From positions 1,220,161 through 1,284,160 of the forward strand of contig BCJX01000010.1 of the NCBI GenBank assembly GCA_001600415.1: a DNA stretch of 64,000 nucleotides, read 5' to 3'. The DNA is from Pascua guehoae (taxonomy: Eukaryota > Basidiomycota > Tremellomycetes > Trichosporonales > Trichosporonaceae). Positions 33,899-46,418 of this stretch are shown here, piece by piece; within the stretch, counting starts at the first letter, position 1, and each line of letters begins with the position of its first letter. The notes under the pieces were generated by a model, which had not been told where the DNA came from, did not search any database, and was given only the letters and a program-made list of their open reading frames with translations. The translations under genes and the position numbers were made by a program.

Positions 33899-35432
33899 GG
33901 CAAGTGTCGTGATGGCGGGCGGATTTGGACGAGGCCAGCGCGGCTTTTTATAGCCATTGACGATCATACTCTCAGTACTGCTCGCCACTGGCTCGGACCA
34001 GCAACGGATGCTGTAGGCAATTCCATTCATCTCAACGATGACCTCACCGCCGGGACCAGGCCCCCCACGCCGTCCGCCACATTTGTCATGCGAATTGGGC
34101 GCGACGCAATAGGCTGTCTTGGAATGCTCGTCTCTGCCAACGTGAGCGGCGGTGGCCAGGTCGGAATAGGCGTATGTTGGTCGCCCTGTTGCATGCTGCA
34201 ACGTCTGCGAGACGGCCAGCTCTCATGGTGGCAGCGCCGTCGGGACTCTGGGCGACTGCGGTCAAGCCGGGGCAAAGTCGGGTCAACCATCCGCGCCACT
34301 GGGTATCTGTGCGCCATCTTGAAACGTACGGAATGTATCGTGGTCACTAATGGCGTGCACATGTCGTGTTGACTGTAAAGCGTGCTTGCTAATTGGTACA
34401 CTGACTTGGGTGTGGAATGCGACTCGTCTGCACTCCTGAATGTGGTAGGGTCATTCATGTCGCTCCACCCCGATGAGGTCTGCGTGATCAATCACCTGAA
34501 ACAGTTTTATTTGATTCCTGTCAGTCATGGCCCGATGCGAGCGAGGCGGTTAGTCACCGGGATGGGGTGGATAGCATACACTGTGACCGGGGCCACGACG
34601 TCACGACCTCTGCAATGCCATTCGGACATACCCTTTCACTCGTCATGGTCGAGCGGGGCCGCATGGTATCTGCGCACGTAGAGTGTCTAGGTGGATACAA
34701 AGTGTGAGGGCGGGGTGACGTGTCGTCGCCAAAATAAGAGTGCCGAGAGTGCAGATCTGTCACAGTATGCAGGGCAACGAGGCCGAAAGACTGCCGGATT
34801 CGACGCTCACCCTTCCATAGGTCCGACGTGTCGTCAGGTGGGCGGCAGGGTCCATACCCAAGTGACGAGGCCGCTGTGGGTCTGGCAACGTTGCGACCCA
34901 GCAGCGTACCAAAGCCCGGCCACCCCACACCCAAGGCGCAACTTTGGTTGAAGTGATTCAGCATGGGTAGAAACGTCATGGAAAGCAAACCACGTCGGGA
35001 CCTTGCACTCTGCGGGGGCCGGTTGTCCAGTGGTCTGTGGTCTTGCCGTAGGCGTGACTATGGACTCGAGATGAGTTGTTGGTGCATCACATGCGTCACC
35101 CCTCTGTGCCAAAATAGCTGGGATGCTGCACGAGGCGTACTGCCATATCTGGACCTCTCCCTCGCCATCTTGTTGCTGTGCGGTGCGTTTGGAGCAGTGG
35201 CGGTTGTCAACACCCCTCGCAAGAAGAAAATGGTTCTAGAGTCTTGGGGTGTCGCGGACATCGCCAGGCGAACCAGTAGGTTTCAGTTCTAAGCTTTCGG
35301 TGTGGTTTGCCCCACTGCACACAGTGGTCCCTCAGCCTCATGCCTTGGCTTACGTGGCATACATCTCTTTTAGCTACAAGAGCGTTCTTGGGCTGCCACC
35401 CGGGCCCTTCACCCCGTAGTTTCTTGGGATTG
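33899..35432. other. 1.5-kb intergenic region, no gene accepted
   Basis: Holds the hemerythrin-gene promoter. A plus-strand ORF (34963-35292) contains one hydrophobic segment (LSLAILLLCGAFGAVAVVN) but no further support. Nothing else recognised. Confidence 0.35.
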
Positions 35433-36492
35433 TTAGGCATCCTTGGTTTTCCCCGAGATGAGACTGCCCACGACTGGTAGGCGGCTTGACTTGCCCTCCT
35501 TGCCTGTTTCCCCAGTGAGACTCCCAACGCCCAGCTGGGCGATGGTAGTCACACCCAACGGATCTGGCTCTTGGGGTCCCGAGACGCCAAGAAGGCCACC
35601 AAAGCCCATGGTGGCGAACATCTTGTCGACGCCAGCAACCACCTTGTACAAACCCAAACTGCGGAACAGCCTTCTCCGCATCCCCCCGAGCCCCACGACG
35701 TCTAACAGTCTGTCTACGATACCGAATAGACCCGTGACAAGAAGGCCGACGGACGCAAACACACCCGTCAGCAATACTCCCACGGACGCCACAATCTGCA
35801 CCAGTGGCTCCTTGACGAGATTCCACCAAGGAGTGAGCTTCTTTTGCAGCGCCTGGATAAAGTGGGACAGTCGGACCCTGGCGGTTTCGGCCGCGATCAC
35901 GAGCAGGCGGGAGCTGACGAGCATCCACTCGATCCAGGTAAAGGCACAGAGGGCGCCTGTCTTTGCGCACGTAGACGCTGCCACGGGAGTTAGCAAGGGA
36001 CGCGGGAGATGGGGAAAGAACTTACGGAACCATGCGCAGCTGCTTGAGATGCTCGTAACGCAGATCACGTCGACTATACATGTCCAGCATCAGCCACACG
36101 CAAACGTTGACCTGCACTGGTTTCCGCTCACCCAGCCATAGGACCCATATCGCAGTCGACCACACAAGAAACACTCTGTCCGAAGCAAGGACCTCCCTGG
36201 GATCGTCTCGTGGGCGGTCCTCGCTGCTTTGCGTCCTCGCGACGATGAGCAGGATCTCAATGACCAGGGTGAGCACGCCCAGCCATGTGGTGAAGGGTAA
36301 CGTCGTCGTGGTCTCTCCGTCCATGTTGCGCACCTGGTCTAGCTTGAGCGACAGGTTTGGGTCCAATATGGCGGGCGGAACACTTACGGTGGAGCCGATG
36401 TGGGAGGATAGAATGGCAATGATTGCCGTGCCGAGCACACTGGCAGCCGTGATTGATAATTTGGCAACATATGCTCCTGGAAAGACTTCCAT
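35433..36492 (-). CDS. Multi-pass membrane protein sharing a C-terminal module with the DUF3659 protein
   Basis: ATG 36492. The N-terminal half has four hydrophobic segments: TAASVLGTAIIAILSS, WLGVLTLVIEILLIVA, VFLVWSTAIWVLWLG, VNVCVWLMLDMYS. One intron (GTAAGT donor, CTAAC branch, about 36026-35986) joins MVP to STCAKTGALCAFTWIEWM. The second half carries WWNLVKEPLVQIVASVGVLL, LFGIVDRLLDVVGLGG and LGVGSLTGETGKEGK, ending LPVVGSLISGKTKDA. This matches in order the C-terminus of the large protein at 40384 (PLWGLMSEPLFQILAGVGLL, IVGRLLSGLGLGG, LGLGSLTDAATGKGK). The module is probably a DUF6987-type tail. Function unknown. A membrane-anchored structural role is a guess. Confidence 0.65.
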
Positions 36493-37216
36493 GGTGATGG
36501 TGAAGAATGTCGTGGTTGAAAGAAGGCGAAGAGAGTTGGGGGAGACTTGTAATGGTAAATCGCCACCCCGACGACTCCTGCGACGTCATCAGTACGCTCC
36601 GCTTAGAGGCTTGACCATTGCCATGACGACAGACAGCGAGACATGCCACGGCGTTTGGAGGTGAACTGTAGCCATCGACAGGCTGATACAGTCCCTTGAT
36701 GCATAGGTCTCAGCACATCGAATAGGGCCTCGAGAGCCCGAAAGCGTTTCTGACGAAAACCAAACATTGCCATGGCAGGTAACCCAGTTCCGTGGAGCGA
36801 AGAGACGTCACGGTTGAGTGACGCCGACTCCCCCGAAGACCGCTGGGGTACCCTGCGAATTCTTGCTTTAACCGTTGCTGCTCTAAGAACCGCTCACGTG
36901 CTAACTAGCAGTGATTATAACACTTCCTGTTCTTACCAGAACCGACGGGCTTACGAATTGCGCAGTCTGTATAAAATGTTTAATGTGTAGATCATGGTAA
37001 CGGCAGCTGTCAGAAACCAGCAACTGGGCGGTATTATTGTCACCTCCATGATTATTTCTGCTATTTGCTGTAGGACGGGCTTTGAACTCACCCTTTCGAT
37101 GGTGTAGATCGTTTTGGGAATGAAAGAGGCATGTTTGTGCCAAGGACAGAGGTGCATGTATTGAATGCCGACTTTCGACACCAAAAAGGTATAGATTCTG
37201 TGCGTTCTCGTGATGC
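36493..37216. other. Intergenic, possible gene remnants
   Basis: AT-richer than the surroundings. A plus ORF from ATG 36772 (GTLRILALTVAALRTAHVL) recalls the first helix of a sugar transporter. A minus-strand frame (CWFLTAAVTMIYTLNILYRL) is also hydrophobic. Neither continues, so decayed fragments are possible. Confidence 0.25.
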
Positions 37217-38010
37217 CTACTTGGACTCTTCATCTAGTGCCTCCTCCTCCTCCCGCTTCTCTACCTCCCTCATTGCCCTGATCCTTTCGACTCTCTCCTC
37301 GGTCGCCGTCTCGAGCGCCTTTGGCCGCTCTTCCCTGACCAGCTGCACTGCGAGCATCCTGGGCCTCTCTCCTTTTGCCGCCTCGTCGCCGATCAACCCT
37401 TCCCCGCTGAGGCCGTCGTCGTCGCGGTCAAAGTACAATGCCCACAGATCATCGTCCTCGTCCTCTTGGACGGCGACGAACCCTTCCCATCCTTCGAATG
37501 TCATCCTCTTGTCGACCGTGGTGCAGTCCCATGGGCCGGTCAGGTGGTTGGTGGCGATCGACTTGATACCATATCGCACCTCTTGAGTCAGGCGATCGAC
37601 GTACACCCAGTTCAGGTGGTTCTCGTCATTGATGGTCGAGACCAGTCCTTCGCCCTTCCAGCCAGCCGTCTTCCACTTAACCTGGTTGTCGGGGTAGGGC
37701 AAATAATACCCGGCGAAGGGGTGGACGGCACCAGGAAGGAAGTTTGCGTCGGCATGTTGGATGTACAGCTTTTCAATGTCAGACCCCATTCTTTCGTGGC
37801 GCGCAGACTCACCTTGTCGTCCTTGAGTACAACAAGGGCACCGTCGAATTTCGGACTGTAGGGGTTCTTGGTGGGAAGCTTGACGACGAGGTTCATCTTT
37901 GCCCCTCGGTGTCGTTCTCTTGCGTTTGCGTTCTGCCCATGTCGAACAGCTTCGGTCGTCCCGATAATGGCTGGACAAGCGGCTATGGCGCTCAAGAGGC
38001 CGAGCACCAT
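37217..38010 (-). CDS. Conserved-looking fungal protein of unknown function
   Basis: Exon 1 from ATG 38010 encodes a hydrophobic N-terminus (MVLGLLSAIAACPAIIG, signal-peptide-like), then NLVVKLPTKNPYSPKFDGAL and VVLKDDK. An intron with GTGAGT donor (about 37813-37772) leads to LYIQHADANFLPGAVHPFAG, YYLPYPDNQVKWKTAGWKGE and GLVSTINDENHLNWVYVDR. Further on come TGPWDCTTVDKRMTFEGWEG and DDDLWALYFDRDDDGL. A charged helical tail (EERVERIRAMREVEKREEEE) ends at 37217. The dense, Trp-rich, motif-like sequence suggests a beta-sheet protein conserved in fungi. I cannot name the family. About 250 residues. Secreted or ER location is possible from the N-terminus. Confidence 0.65.
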
Positions 38011-38854
38011 GGTTTACTGAAAGAGTGTGAGGGTCTCTTTGCAAAGTATTAAACGGTGGTGAGGGACAGTGGGCGAAAGGGGAGGAATCGGGTCGCGTCC
38101 TGGTATGAATGTTGCTGAAGGCAGGCTCAGAGATGGTGTGACGGCTGCTGGCCTGCACTGGTAATGCTGTGCAAGAGCAAACTGCAAGCCATCAACCCGT
38201 CATCATCCCTGCGCCCCTGAAGGACTTTGCCCTTTCCGGACAGCTAGAAGCTTGAGGCGCCAGCGCACTAAGACCTATGACGAATATCACAATGGGTATA
38301 CCACATGCATCTCCTGTCGGTAAGACGAGACAACTGGCGTATGACGATGGACGATGGGCAGACAAGCAAAAGCGCTGGTCAGAAGGGACAGTGGAGTCGA
38401 ACTCGTGTTTCAGGTCGAAGCGTATTTTTAAGATCACTGACGTTGGCGTCAGAATATGTGCATGGAGCACATGTTCGGAAAGCGGAATTTGCCGAAGCTG
38501 CGGAATGTTCCAAAGTTGGTCTCGCTTGCTGCTTATCGATTTTCCATTCCTCGTGCTCTTCAGGGCTGCCAAGGAACCAGCCTTGGGGGACGCACGCGCG
38601 CGTTTAAAAGTGGAGGTTTCGGAGGCTCTGACGTTGACCAACGCAATAGTGACGTAACAAGGGAGGTAAGACAACTGCAGCAGGGGTCTTTCGACAGAGG
38701 CAGTTCCACAACTCATGCGTGCCTGCATGTGCCCTTGCAGTTTACCTTTTAAAGCTCGTGGTTCCAGTAAACCTTGAACGTAAGGCCATCACCTTAATTT
38801 GAACCTACCTTCACACAGAGAACAACAAACGTTCAACACACGACTAAAGACACC
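38011..38854. promoter_or_regulatory. Divergent intergenic region
   Basis: 844 bp between two outward-facing starts (38010 minus, 38855 plus). Contains promoters for both; no distinct element identified. Confidence 0.35.
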
Positions 38855-39410
38855 ATGTCAACCACTCAGACCGAGGAGTGAGTCTGTTGTCGCCCGCTAG
38901 CAGTCAACCCCTTTACGCATACTGACGCCTCGACTCAGAAAGACACAGTCGCATCACGACGATGTTGCGTCCGGCCACGAGGCAGACGACGCAAAGCCAC
39001 AGCATCAGGCGCAGAAGAAGCAGCCGCTGAAGAAGAAACCGACGCAACAGCTGCCGAATAAGAAGAAGCCGCCGCCCGCACCTCCACCTGCGGAGCCCGC
39101 GAGCGAAGACGAGGGCGACTACGAGAGCGAGGCCGACGAAGCACCAGAGCAGTCAACTACTGGCGCCGTTCAGCAAGCGAGCGCCGTACACAAACGCTTC
39201 ACCAAGGATATGGCCAAGACGCCGTTCCCCGGGAGGAAGAAGATGGCCTCCGAGGTCATCGGAGACCAGAACATGAAGGAGATGGATGAGAAGAGGGAGA
39301 AGGAAAAGGACGACAAGCAGAGTCTGCGAATCAAGATCTCCCTCGACCTGGACGTGGAGGTTCACCTCTCGGCAAGGGTCAAGGGAGATATTACAATCGG
39401 GCTCCTGTGA
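38855..39410 (+). CDS. Small charged protein with a C-terminal LDLDVEVHLSARVKGDITIGLL-type strand motif
   Basis: ATG 38855 opens a short exon (MSTTQTEE). A GTGAGT...CTCAG intron (38879-38939) joins it to a Lys/Gln/Pro-rich, then acidic, disordered stretch (PASEDEGDYESEADEAPEQ). A basic helix (KDMAKTPFPGRKKMASEVIG) and KEMDEKREKEKDDKQ follow. The last 30 residues are ordered: SLRIKISLDLDVEVHLSARV then KGDITIGLL, ending at the TGA 39408-39410. From memory this beta-motif is common at the C-termini of small fungal proteins of unknown role. 164 residues. It sits beside the DUF3659 gene and may belong to the same functional group. Confidence 0.65.
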
Positions 39411-40383
39411 GCTACGACCAAAACAAGCCATTTTTGTAGCTGACGTGCTGACAGTTCATAGGCGATGATGTACTTGATGAGTCGGATTGTGGTGCATTGC
39501 TTGCGGGGGCCCATCCGCCATGGTGGATCGGGCATGGATGAAATCATGTCTTGTACAGTCTACTTCGGGGTGTCTAGGAGCACCCTCAGCTGGCTCCTTT
39601 CGTCCTACTTTCTTCGCCACTGAGCACGGGGTTTTGTAGGGTTGTTGCGACCCGATCCACCTGCAGCGCGCCTTTTCGATAATGTCACCGTTGTACTGTA
39701 GGCCGCGCACCATTCTGCAACATGGCCGGGGCCGATGGACGCAGCGTATATCGAGTCTCCACGTCAGATCCGACGCTCCCATCGCGTCAGTGTCAGAATT
39801 TCAGCACATATCGCGCCCCACTTGTCTTACATTCGATCTGTGACGTATCAGGACAGCGGAGTAGATCATCGGGTCTCGCACTGCCACGTCGGGGCCGACA
39901 CTCGCATTCCTTCGAGTGTCGTCGGACCTTTGGTACATATCGCGCCCCACCTGTCTCGGGTGGTGCCGCATTGTGACGTGTAGGTATGTAACCAAAGTTC
40001 CGAGACAAATGGTCACCGCACATGTTACATTACGTCTCACGACCTTGTAAACATGCCTATATCATGACCGTGAGTGTAGCATTGAGCCTGTGCCGGTCAC
40101 GGCAGAGCCCCACACACTCGCGCATCCTCAGTACGCAGTGGGACCATGGCGCCCCACCGGTCTAGGGTTGGCGCCGTGATGAATTATGAGGGTGTGTGAC
40201 GTATCGCTACTGCGACCTGCAGGCATGTGTGCAAGACAAGCGTCACTGCAATTGTGACGGCCCTGTATACCTTCCATGACGCACAACGAGGGAATCCCCC
40301 AGTGCCGTCTCTAAATAAAAAGGGGGCGGGGGGGTGCTTTTCGTCGACGTGTCCGGAACCCAAACGTTTATCCAAAGGCATCC
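39411..40383. other. Intergenic with a 22-bp direct repeat, promoter of the DUF3659 gene
   Basis: Two copies of ACATATCGCGCCCCACYTGT CT lie at 39806-39827 and 39935-39956 with one mismatch. An 8-bp inverted repeat (GACACTCG/CGAGTGTC) lies between them at about 39896-39920. TGACGTRT sequences recur at about 39840, 39974 and 40197. A TAAATAAAA box near 40311 fits the start at 40384. Confidence 0.45.
39806..39956. repeat. 22-bp direct repeat pair
   Basis: Identical except for C/T at one position, 129 bp apart, upstream of the large acidic protein gene. Possible paired binding sites or the footprint of a small insertion. Confidence 0.5.
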
Positions 40384-43300
40384 ATGACAGACGTAAAGAA
40401 ACCAACTGTACCCAGTGGGCCGGGGACGAAGGGGACGGCCCCAACACACAAATCCACCGCTCCGACACACCAAGCAACGACTGGCGGCGATGCGGCCAAG
40501 AAGGCTGGATCAGCCGGTGACGGGGCCAAGGCGAAGGCCGCTGGCGCAGGGAGCCGCACGCACAAGAAGACTGGGTCAACCGCCGACGCCGCCAAAGACA
40601 CCGGAGCTCAAACCAAGGACACCGCCGCCACAAAGGTAGACCCCAACGCAGCCAACACTGGTGGGGTTGCTGAGGTGACCAAGGCCGCGAGCAAGCCCGA
40701 CACGGACGACGCCAATAAGACTGGCGCGGCTACCGAGGCGACCAAGGCAGCGGACCAGCCCAAGAAGGATGACGCCAATCTCGATTCCGTTTTCACAGAC
40801 GAGGAAAAGGCCAAGCTCACTCCTGGCAAGGGCTCCGACAAGGGTACCACAAAGACTGGCAAGACTCCTGCTGCCCAGAAGGGAGACGACACGGCCCCAC
40901 CCGACATCAAGAAGGCAGCCGAGGCCCTCAATTCTGCATTCACAGACGAGGAAAAGGACAAGCTCACCCCTGGAAAGGACTCTGGCAAGGTGCCCACCGA
41001 GGAGAATGTCGCCAAGGACGGCCAGACTCCTGTCAAGAAAGGAGAGGACAAGGTCAAAGACACCGCGTCCACTGCCGAGGGCGATGAAGGCGACAACAGC
41101 GCGCACGACGAGGATGAGGTCCTCGATGTCACCGATACCGCCAAGGGTGCCGACGACGAGGACCAGAACCAGGACGAGGACGACAACGAGGACGACAACG
41201 ACGATGAGCAGGGTGCAGTCCCCGAGGCAATGGACGCTTCCCAGGCACAGGATGCTGCCGAGAGCGACGTCGACGAGGACGACGAAGCCGGCCCCGAAAT
41301 CCCCGAGGTCCCCAAGGCAAAGGATGCTCCTGAGATTTCCGGGGACGAGGACAACGGCGACGAGGACGACGATGGTGGCGAGGATAACGAGCACGACGAG
41401 AATGACGAGGATGTGGAGGGCCAAAGCGACGAGGACGTCGGCGAAGTCTCGGAACTCTCTGGGGCGAACAATGTCCTCCAAGTCCCAGAGGACGAGGACG
41501 AGGATGGGGACGAGGATGGGGACGAGGATGAGGACGAGAGTGAGGAGGGTGACGACGGCGAACTCTCCCAAATCCCCGAGACAAAGGATGTCCCTGAGGT
41601 TCCCGAGGTTGAGTCCGACGAAGCCGAGGACGAGAACGAGGATGAAGAGGCCGATGTCCCCGAAATCACCGGCGCAAAGGATGCCCCCGAGGTTGAGGAC
41701 GACGAGAGCGCCGAGGACGACGAGGACGACGAGAACGCCGAGAGCGCCGAGGACGCCGAGGACGACGAGAACGCCGAGGACGACAAGGGCGACGAGGACG
41801 ACGCTCCTGATGACGAAGTCCCTGATGTCCCCGAAGCCGATGTCCCCGAGGCCAAGGACGCCCCCGAGGTTGAGGAGGGTAGTGACGACGATAAGGCCCA
41901 CGTTCTCGAGGGCGAGGAAAAAGACGAGCTTGAGGTCCCCGAGGGTGAGGACGACGACCGCGAGGACGACCGTGGGGACGACGACGTCGATGTCCCCGAT
42001 GTCCCCGAGGGTAAGGACGATCAGGTCAAGGGCCCCGAGGGTGATGAGGATGAGCCCGCGGCCCCCGACGGCGATGACGACCAGTCTGAGGCGCCCGGTG
42101 ACGACGCAAAAGTAGAGGCCCCCGAGGGTGAGGACGACGACGATGCGGGAGAAGACGGGGGCAAGGCCGTCGGAGGGAGCGAGGAGGTACCCAAGGCAGC
42201 TGAAAGCGATCTCGAGGACCAAGATGAAGGCGAAGAGGCCCTCGACCTGTCCGTTCTCAAGGGTGGCAAGGTGAACAAGGCTGGAAACGTGATCAATGAT
42301 TCCGGCAAGGTCATCGGACGCATCAAGGAGGGTGTCCTCGCAAAGATGGTCGGAAAGCGCGTCGACGAGAATGGCGACATCTGGAACGACAGCGGTAAAA
42401 AGGTTGGCGTCGCCGAAGTGATTCCCGACGACGAGCTCGAGGCAATGCTCAAGGACCCTGCCCCGTTCGAGGCGTTCCCCGACGCAATTGTGGATCGCAA
42501 AGGTTATGTGGTCTTCAATGGAGAGCGCGTAGGAACGGTCAGCGAGGGTGATGTCAAGCGCCTGCGCGGCATGAAGGTCGATCAGGACGGCGACATTCTT
42601 GACCGAGTTGGCAGCGTGGTCGGCCATGCCGAGCGGTGGGAGGAGCCGTCTGAATCCGAGCCCGAGCCCGAGCCCGAGCTGGACCTCTCCATTCTCGCAG
42701 GCAAGCGCGTCAACAAGGCTGGCAATGTCGTCGACAGCAGCGGCACCATCTATGGCCGTGTCATCGAGGGCGACGTCAAGCGCATGGCGGGCCGAATGTG
42801 CGACAAGAAGGGCAATGTTCTGTCCGAGAGCGGGGATGTCCTCGGCAAGGCCGAACTGGTTCCCGAGGGCGAACGCGAGGGAGCAAAGGACGGTCCGTTC
42901 ACAGAGCTTTCTGGGTGCACGGTCACCAAGGACGGCAAGGTGGTCACGCCCGGCGGCGACATTGTTGGTCGCTTGACCAAAGGCGACCCGAAGGCTCTCT
43001 TTGGCCGCCTCGTAGACGACGACGGCGACATTTGCGACAAGAATGGCAACATCCTCGGCCATGCCGAGCGGTGGGAGGAGGAGGAAAAAGAAAAGGAAAA
43101 GGGCCCCATGTCGGGGCGCCGCGTCAACCGCGAGGGCAACGTTGTCGACGAAGCCGGCAACCTCATGGGCAAGCTGACTTCCGGCGAGCTGAGCGTTTGT
43201 GCGGGCAAGGAAATTGACGACGACAACGATGTCGTCGACAGCAAGGGCAACACTGTGGGGCACGTCTCCCTCATCCAGGATATTCCAGAACCCGAGCCTG

Positions 43301-44100
43301 AGGAGCCCGAGGAATCTGCCGAAGACAAGGAGAAGCGCGAGCAGGCCGCAAAGGACAAGAGACTCGCACAGCAGATGGCATACTGCGTGACGCAGACGCT
43401 CGACAAGGTCAAGCCCATCTGTGAAACGATCACTAGGGTAGGTCGCTCTCCTCTAGCTCTCCTCTGGCTCTGCTCTTGGCCCCGCTGACGACCCACAGAA
43501 GATTGAAGTTGCAGAGAAAATGCCCAAAGAGGAGCTCGACGAGGAGCAGCTGGTACGCGAGGTCCGTCCACTGATCGAGGATGGCGGCAAACTCCTCTCT
43601 GAGGCCAATGGCATCATCCGTGGCCTCGACCCCGACGGCAGGATCCAGCAGAATGCCAAGCAAAAGTCGGCGACACGCGAGGCGACTCCGGAAGAGTTCC
43701 ATTTGGCCGAGGTGCTCAAAGAGCTCACGGGCACCGTCGCGCAGACCATTGACAATGCCAAGAGGAAGCTCGAAGGCATGCCGCATGCCAAGGACGAGCT
43801 CAACCCCCTTTGGGGTCTGATGAGTGAACCGCTTTTCCAGATTCTCGCCGGCGTCGGTCTCCTCTTGGCCGGCGTGCTGGGCATTGTCGGCAGGCTGGTG
43901 AGTCGAAACGAGCACAGCGTTGTAGCTGACCAGTGTAGCTCAGCGGCTTGGGACTCGGCGGCCTCATCGATGGACTGCTTGGCGGTCTGGGGATCAAGCA
44001 AGTGCTCGGCAAGTTGGGGCTGGGGTCGCTCACCGACGCCGCGACGGGCAAGGGCAAGGGCAAGAAGAAGGGGGGCCTGTTGGGTGGTCTCGGCTTGTAG
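40384..44100 (+). CDS. Large acidic protein with five DUF3659-like repeats and a DUF6987-like C-terminus
   Basis: ATG 40384. Residues 1-200 are Lys/Ala/Thr-rich, with two copies of a segment around FTDEEKAKLTPGK. Residues about 210-610 are an Asp/Glu-rich tract with recurrent PE(V/I)PxAKDAPE units. Then five ~62-residue double repeats follow, each of the form GKxVNKAGNVxDxSGxxxGR...GxxVDxxGDIxDxxGxxxGHAE, at about 42250-43280. A Lys/Glu helix precedes an intron (about 43439-43498). KIEVAEKMPKEELDEEQLV begins the tail domain, which ends in LAGVGLLLAGVLGIVGRL. A final intron (43891-43939) joins this to LSGLGLGGLIDGLLGG and a Gly/Lys terminus, TAG 44098-44100. About 1100 residues. The first reading frame alone stops at 43488 in intron sequence. 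Function unknown; LEA-like or scaffold roles are speculation. Confidence 0.8.
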
Positions 44101-46418
44101 GGGAGTTGGTAGAGTGCGCGATGCGTGTGTGAGTGAGGCGAAGACGAGAGACGATGCAACATTGTGGCAGAGACGCGACCACGCAGTCACCGAGATGCCT
44201 GTACATGAGGCAAGTAGAAAATGTCGGGCGGGCAGTTGGTGATCAGACGGCAGGGCGGGTGGCCAGGCATTCCGCCATCGCATGAGGTCGGGTTCCTGCT
44301 GAGCTTGGAGTTGACAAGGGCATGCTCGTCGTCGCAAAAGAAAGTGTGTGCTGCAGCTCGACCTCGGGCCCTCCAGTTAGAAGTGTGCATTTCTCAACGC
44401 ACAGTGCGTGCGCATGCGTGCACAGAGGGCGGCCAACGCCGATGTCCCATTCAAAGGGGCGGCGGCGGGATCAAAACCTCGGGGCTCCAGTCTCACTTCG
44501 CTCCTCACCTCAGGCATCCTCGCACACCCCTCGCTCCTCCTTCTCAGCATTTGATGCTGTCCCTCCTCTCGGCCAAAAGGTCTAACCCGTCGACGCTGTT
44601 GTTCATCCCTCTTCGACCCGCTCGTCCAACAAGTCCCCCAAACTGTTCAAGTAGCGAACCGCCCGGGTAAGCGCCAGTGTTGCTGTTTAACCTGTCGTCG
44701 ATGGGCGCCCCCTCTGGACATGGCAGACTCTCCACAACCCGCGACGCAACAGTATACCAGTGTGTCAGGTGGCGACAGACGTCCCATAATATTCCTTGAC
44801 GCCACTCCTCGTACTCCCCTACTCTGCATCCTTGGCACGTGCGCATCTATCCACAACGGCATGCGTGCAGCACGACAATGACCGTACTGACGTCGGCGGA
44901 ACGAGAGCGCCGGCACCGAGTTGGCCCACGGCTTTGCTTGTCTTGCAGCCTCCAGCGGCCTGGCCATCACTCATGTCCACTGGTCACGGCTCGCCATAAA
45001 ACAGGACCGTGTCCTTTGCTCATGGCTCACCAGTCATTCATGCCCAGACGAAGACTCATTCTTGACGTCCTCGATCGCTGCCGACCGCCGTCGGGATGGG
45101 AGGAGACGATAACGTGTCGAACAAGTTACAGGTATAGGTGACTGACATGACACAGATCGCAGGTCGTTTGGTACGTCGCTCTTGCTTAGTGCCGCAATCG
45201 ATATCGTTTAGCTCGCGGTCTAGCCTCGGCAGCCTCGATCCAGCAGGGACGCCAGGACTTGCATCCGCCACTTGTTATATGGTGTGTATCCCTTCTCCTA
45301 CTCGCCATCGCCACTCTGCAATTGCACTGCACTCACGACCCGGCCGGTTCGCCCATCGTGCGTGGGGACATGGCCGACGACTTGGTGGTGGATGCCGATG
45401 AGTGTCCAACCAAGTCCATTCATCAAATAGTCGGCCTGCTCGCGCTCGTCGTCGAACCACCACTCTGCCTCGCAGCCGGTGTTCCCCACCGGTGTTCAAC
45501 TTTGTGCCAGTCAAGCCTCACCTACAGCGAGTCGGGCACACGTACCGCTAAGCATCATTGCTTTGAAGAAGACTGTCCATGGCGCCGTCACTGCAATGGT
45601 CTGTGAAGCTTTGCCGCGACCGCCTTCTTCAATAGTCGGGTGTGGGTGTTGGAGACAGAGGGTAATGAGAACACTCTACCGTCGAGGGTTTGGTGCGTGG
45701 ATCACAGCACGCATGCCATATTCACTTATCTGATACTACCCGGTGTGGAGACCTTTGTGCGATGGCGATGAGGCTGATGATGAACTGCGCTCTTTCCGAA
45801 GAGGACAAACGCCAAGCGTCTGAATGACCGCGTGCTTGTAAGCCTTGGCGTACGGCAGCTATCAATCAAGGGATGTTGTGTCGCCGCGATCATTCACACA
45901 GGGGAGAGTCGACGGGGTAAAGAGAGTCCTCGTCGCGGTTCCCGTGGTCTCTCCAGAGACTTGGTGCCTGTCGTCGGCAACCTCGTTGCCTCCAACCAGC
46001 GAGACTGGGTCTTCCAGGCCGGGGGAGGCTCGTGCCGCTGGTGGTGACAGGCGGCAAAGCATACCGCAGTACGGCTGGCGCCGTCGCAGTCGCTGCGAAA
46101 GCAGTGCAGTCTGTGATCAGAACTCGGGATGCTTCAAAGACGGACCGTGAGGAAAAAACAGCTCTTCTCCGCTGTGGGCATACAGCTTTGCATGTGCTAG
46201 AGAACCCGCAAGCACGAGGCGGCATTCATGGGCGTCGGAGCAGTGCACCCGTGGCTCACGAATTCCCGGAACGCTGGGCATATGGAGAGGTTCGTCGTCG
46301 CAGCATCGAGCGGTCAGATCAACTATACATCTGCCTTGGTTGACCACCATGCTGCATGGGCTTTCTTCCTCTAAATAGCCCACTCCTTGGATATAAATTT
46401 ACCCTACAACGAATGTTC
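44101..46418. other. 2.3-kb intergenic stretch, no gene accepted
   Basis: Between convergent 3' ends, yet unusually long. A minus-strand frame at 45298-45490 (GCEAEWWFDDEREQADYLMN) has gene-like composition but only a GTG start, and no exon joins to it in frame. Otherwise no motif, repeat or RNA was recognised. Confidence 0.35.

Noticed and set aside
40576..43263. An 895-codon open frame on the minus strand
   Set aside because: It is the mirror of the Asp/Glu-rich coding strand (GAC/GAG codons read as GTC/CTC give a Val/Leu-rich frame). The plus strand has the repeat domains, start context and introns.
45298..45490. Minus-strand frame containing GCEAEWWFDDEREQADYLMN
   Set aside because: Composition looks protein-like, but the start is only a GTG, and no upstream exon joins in frame past a TGA.
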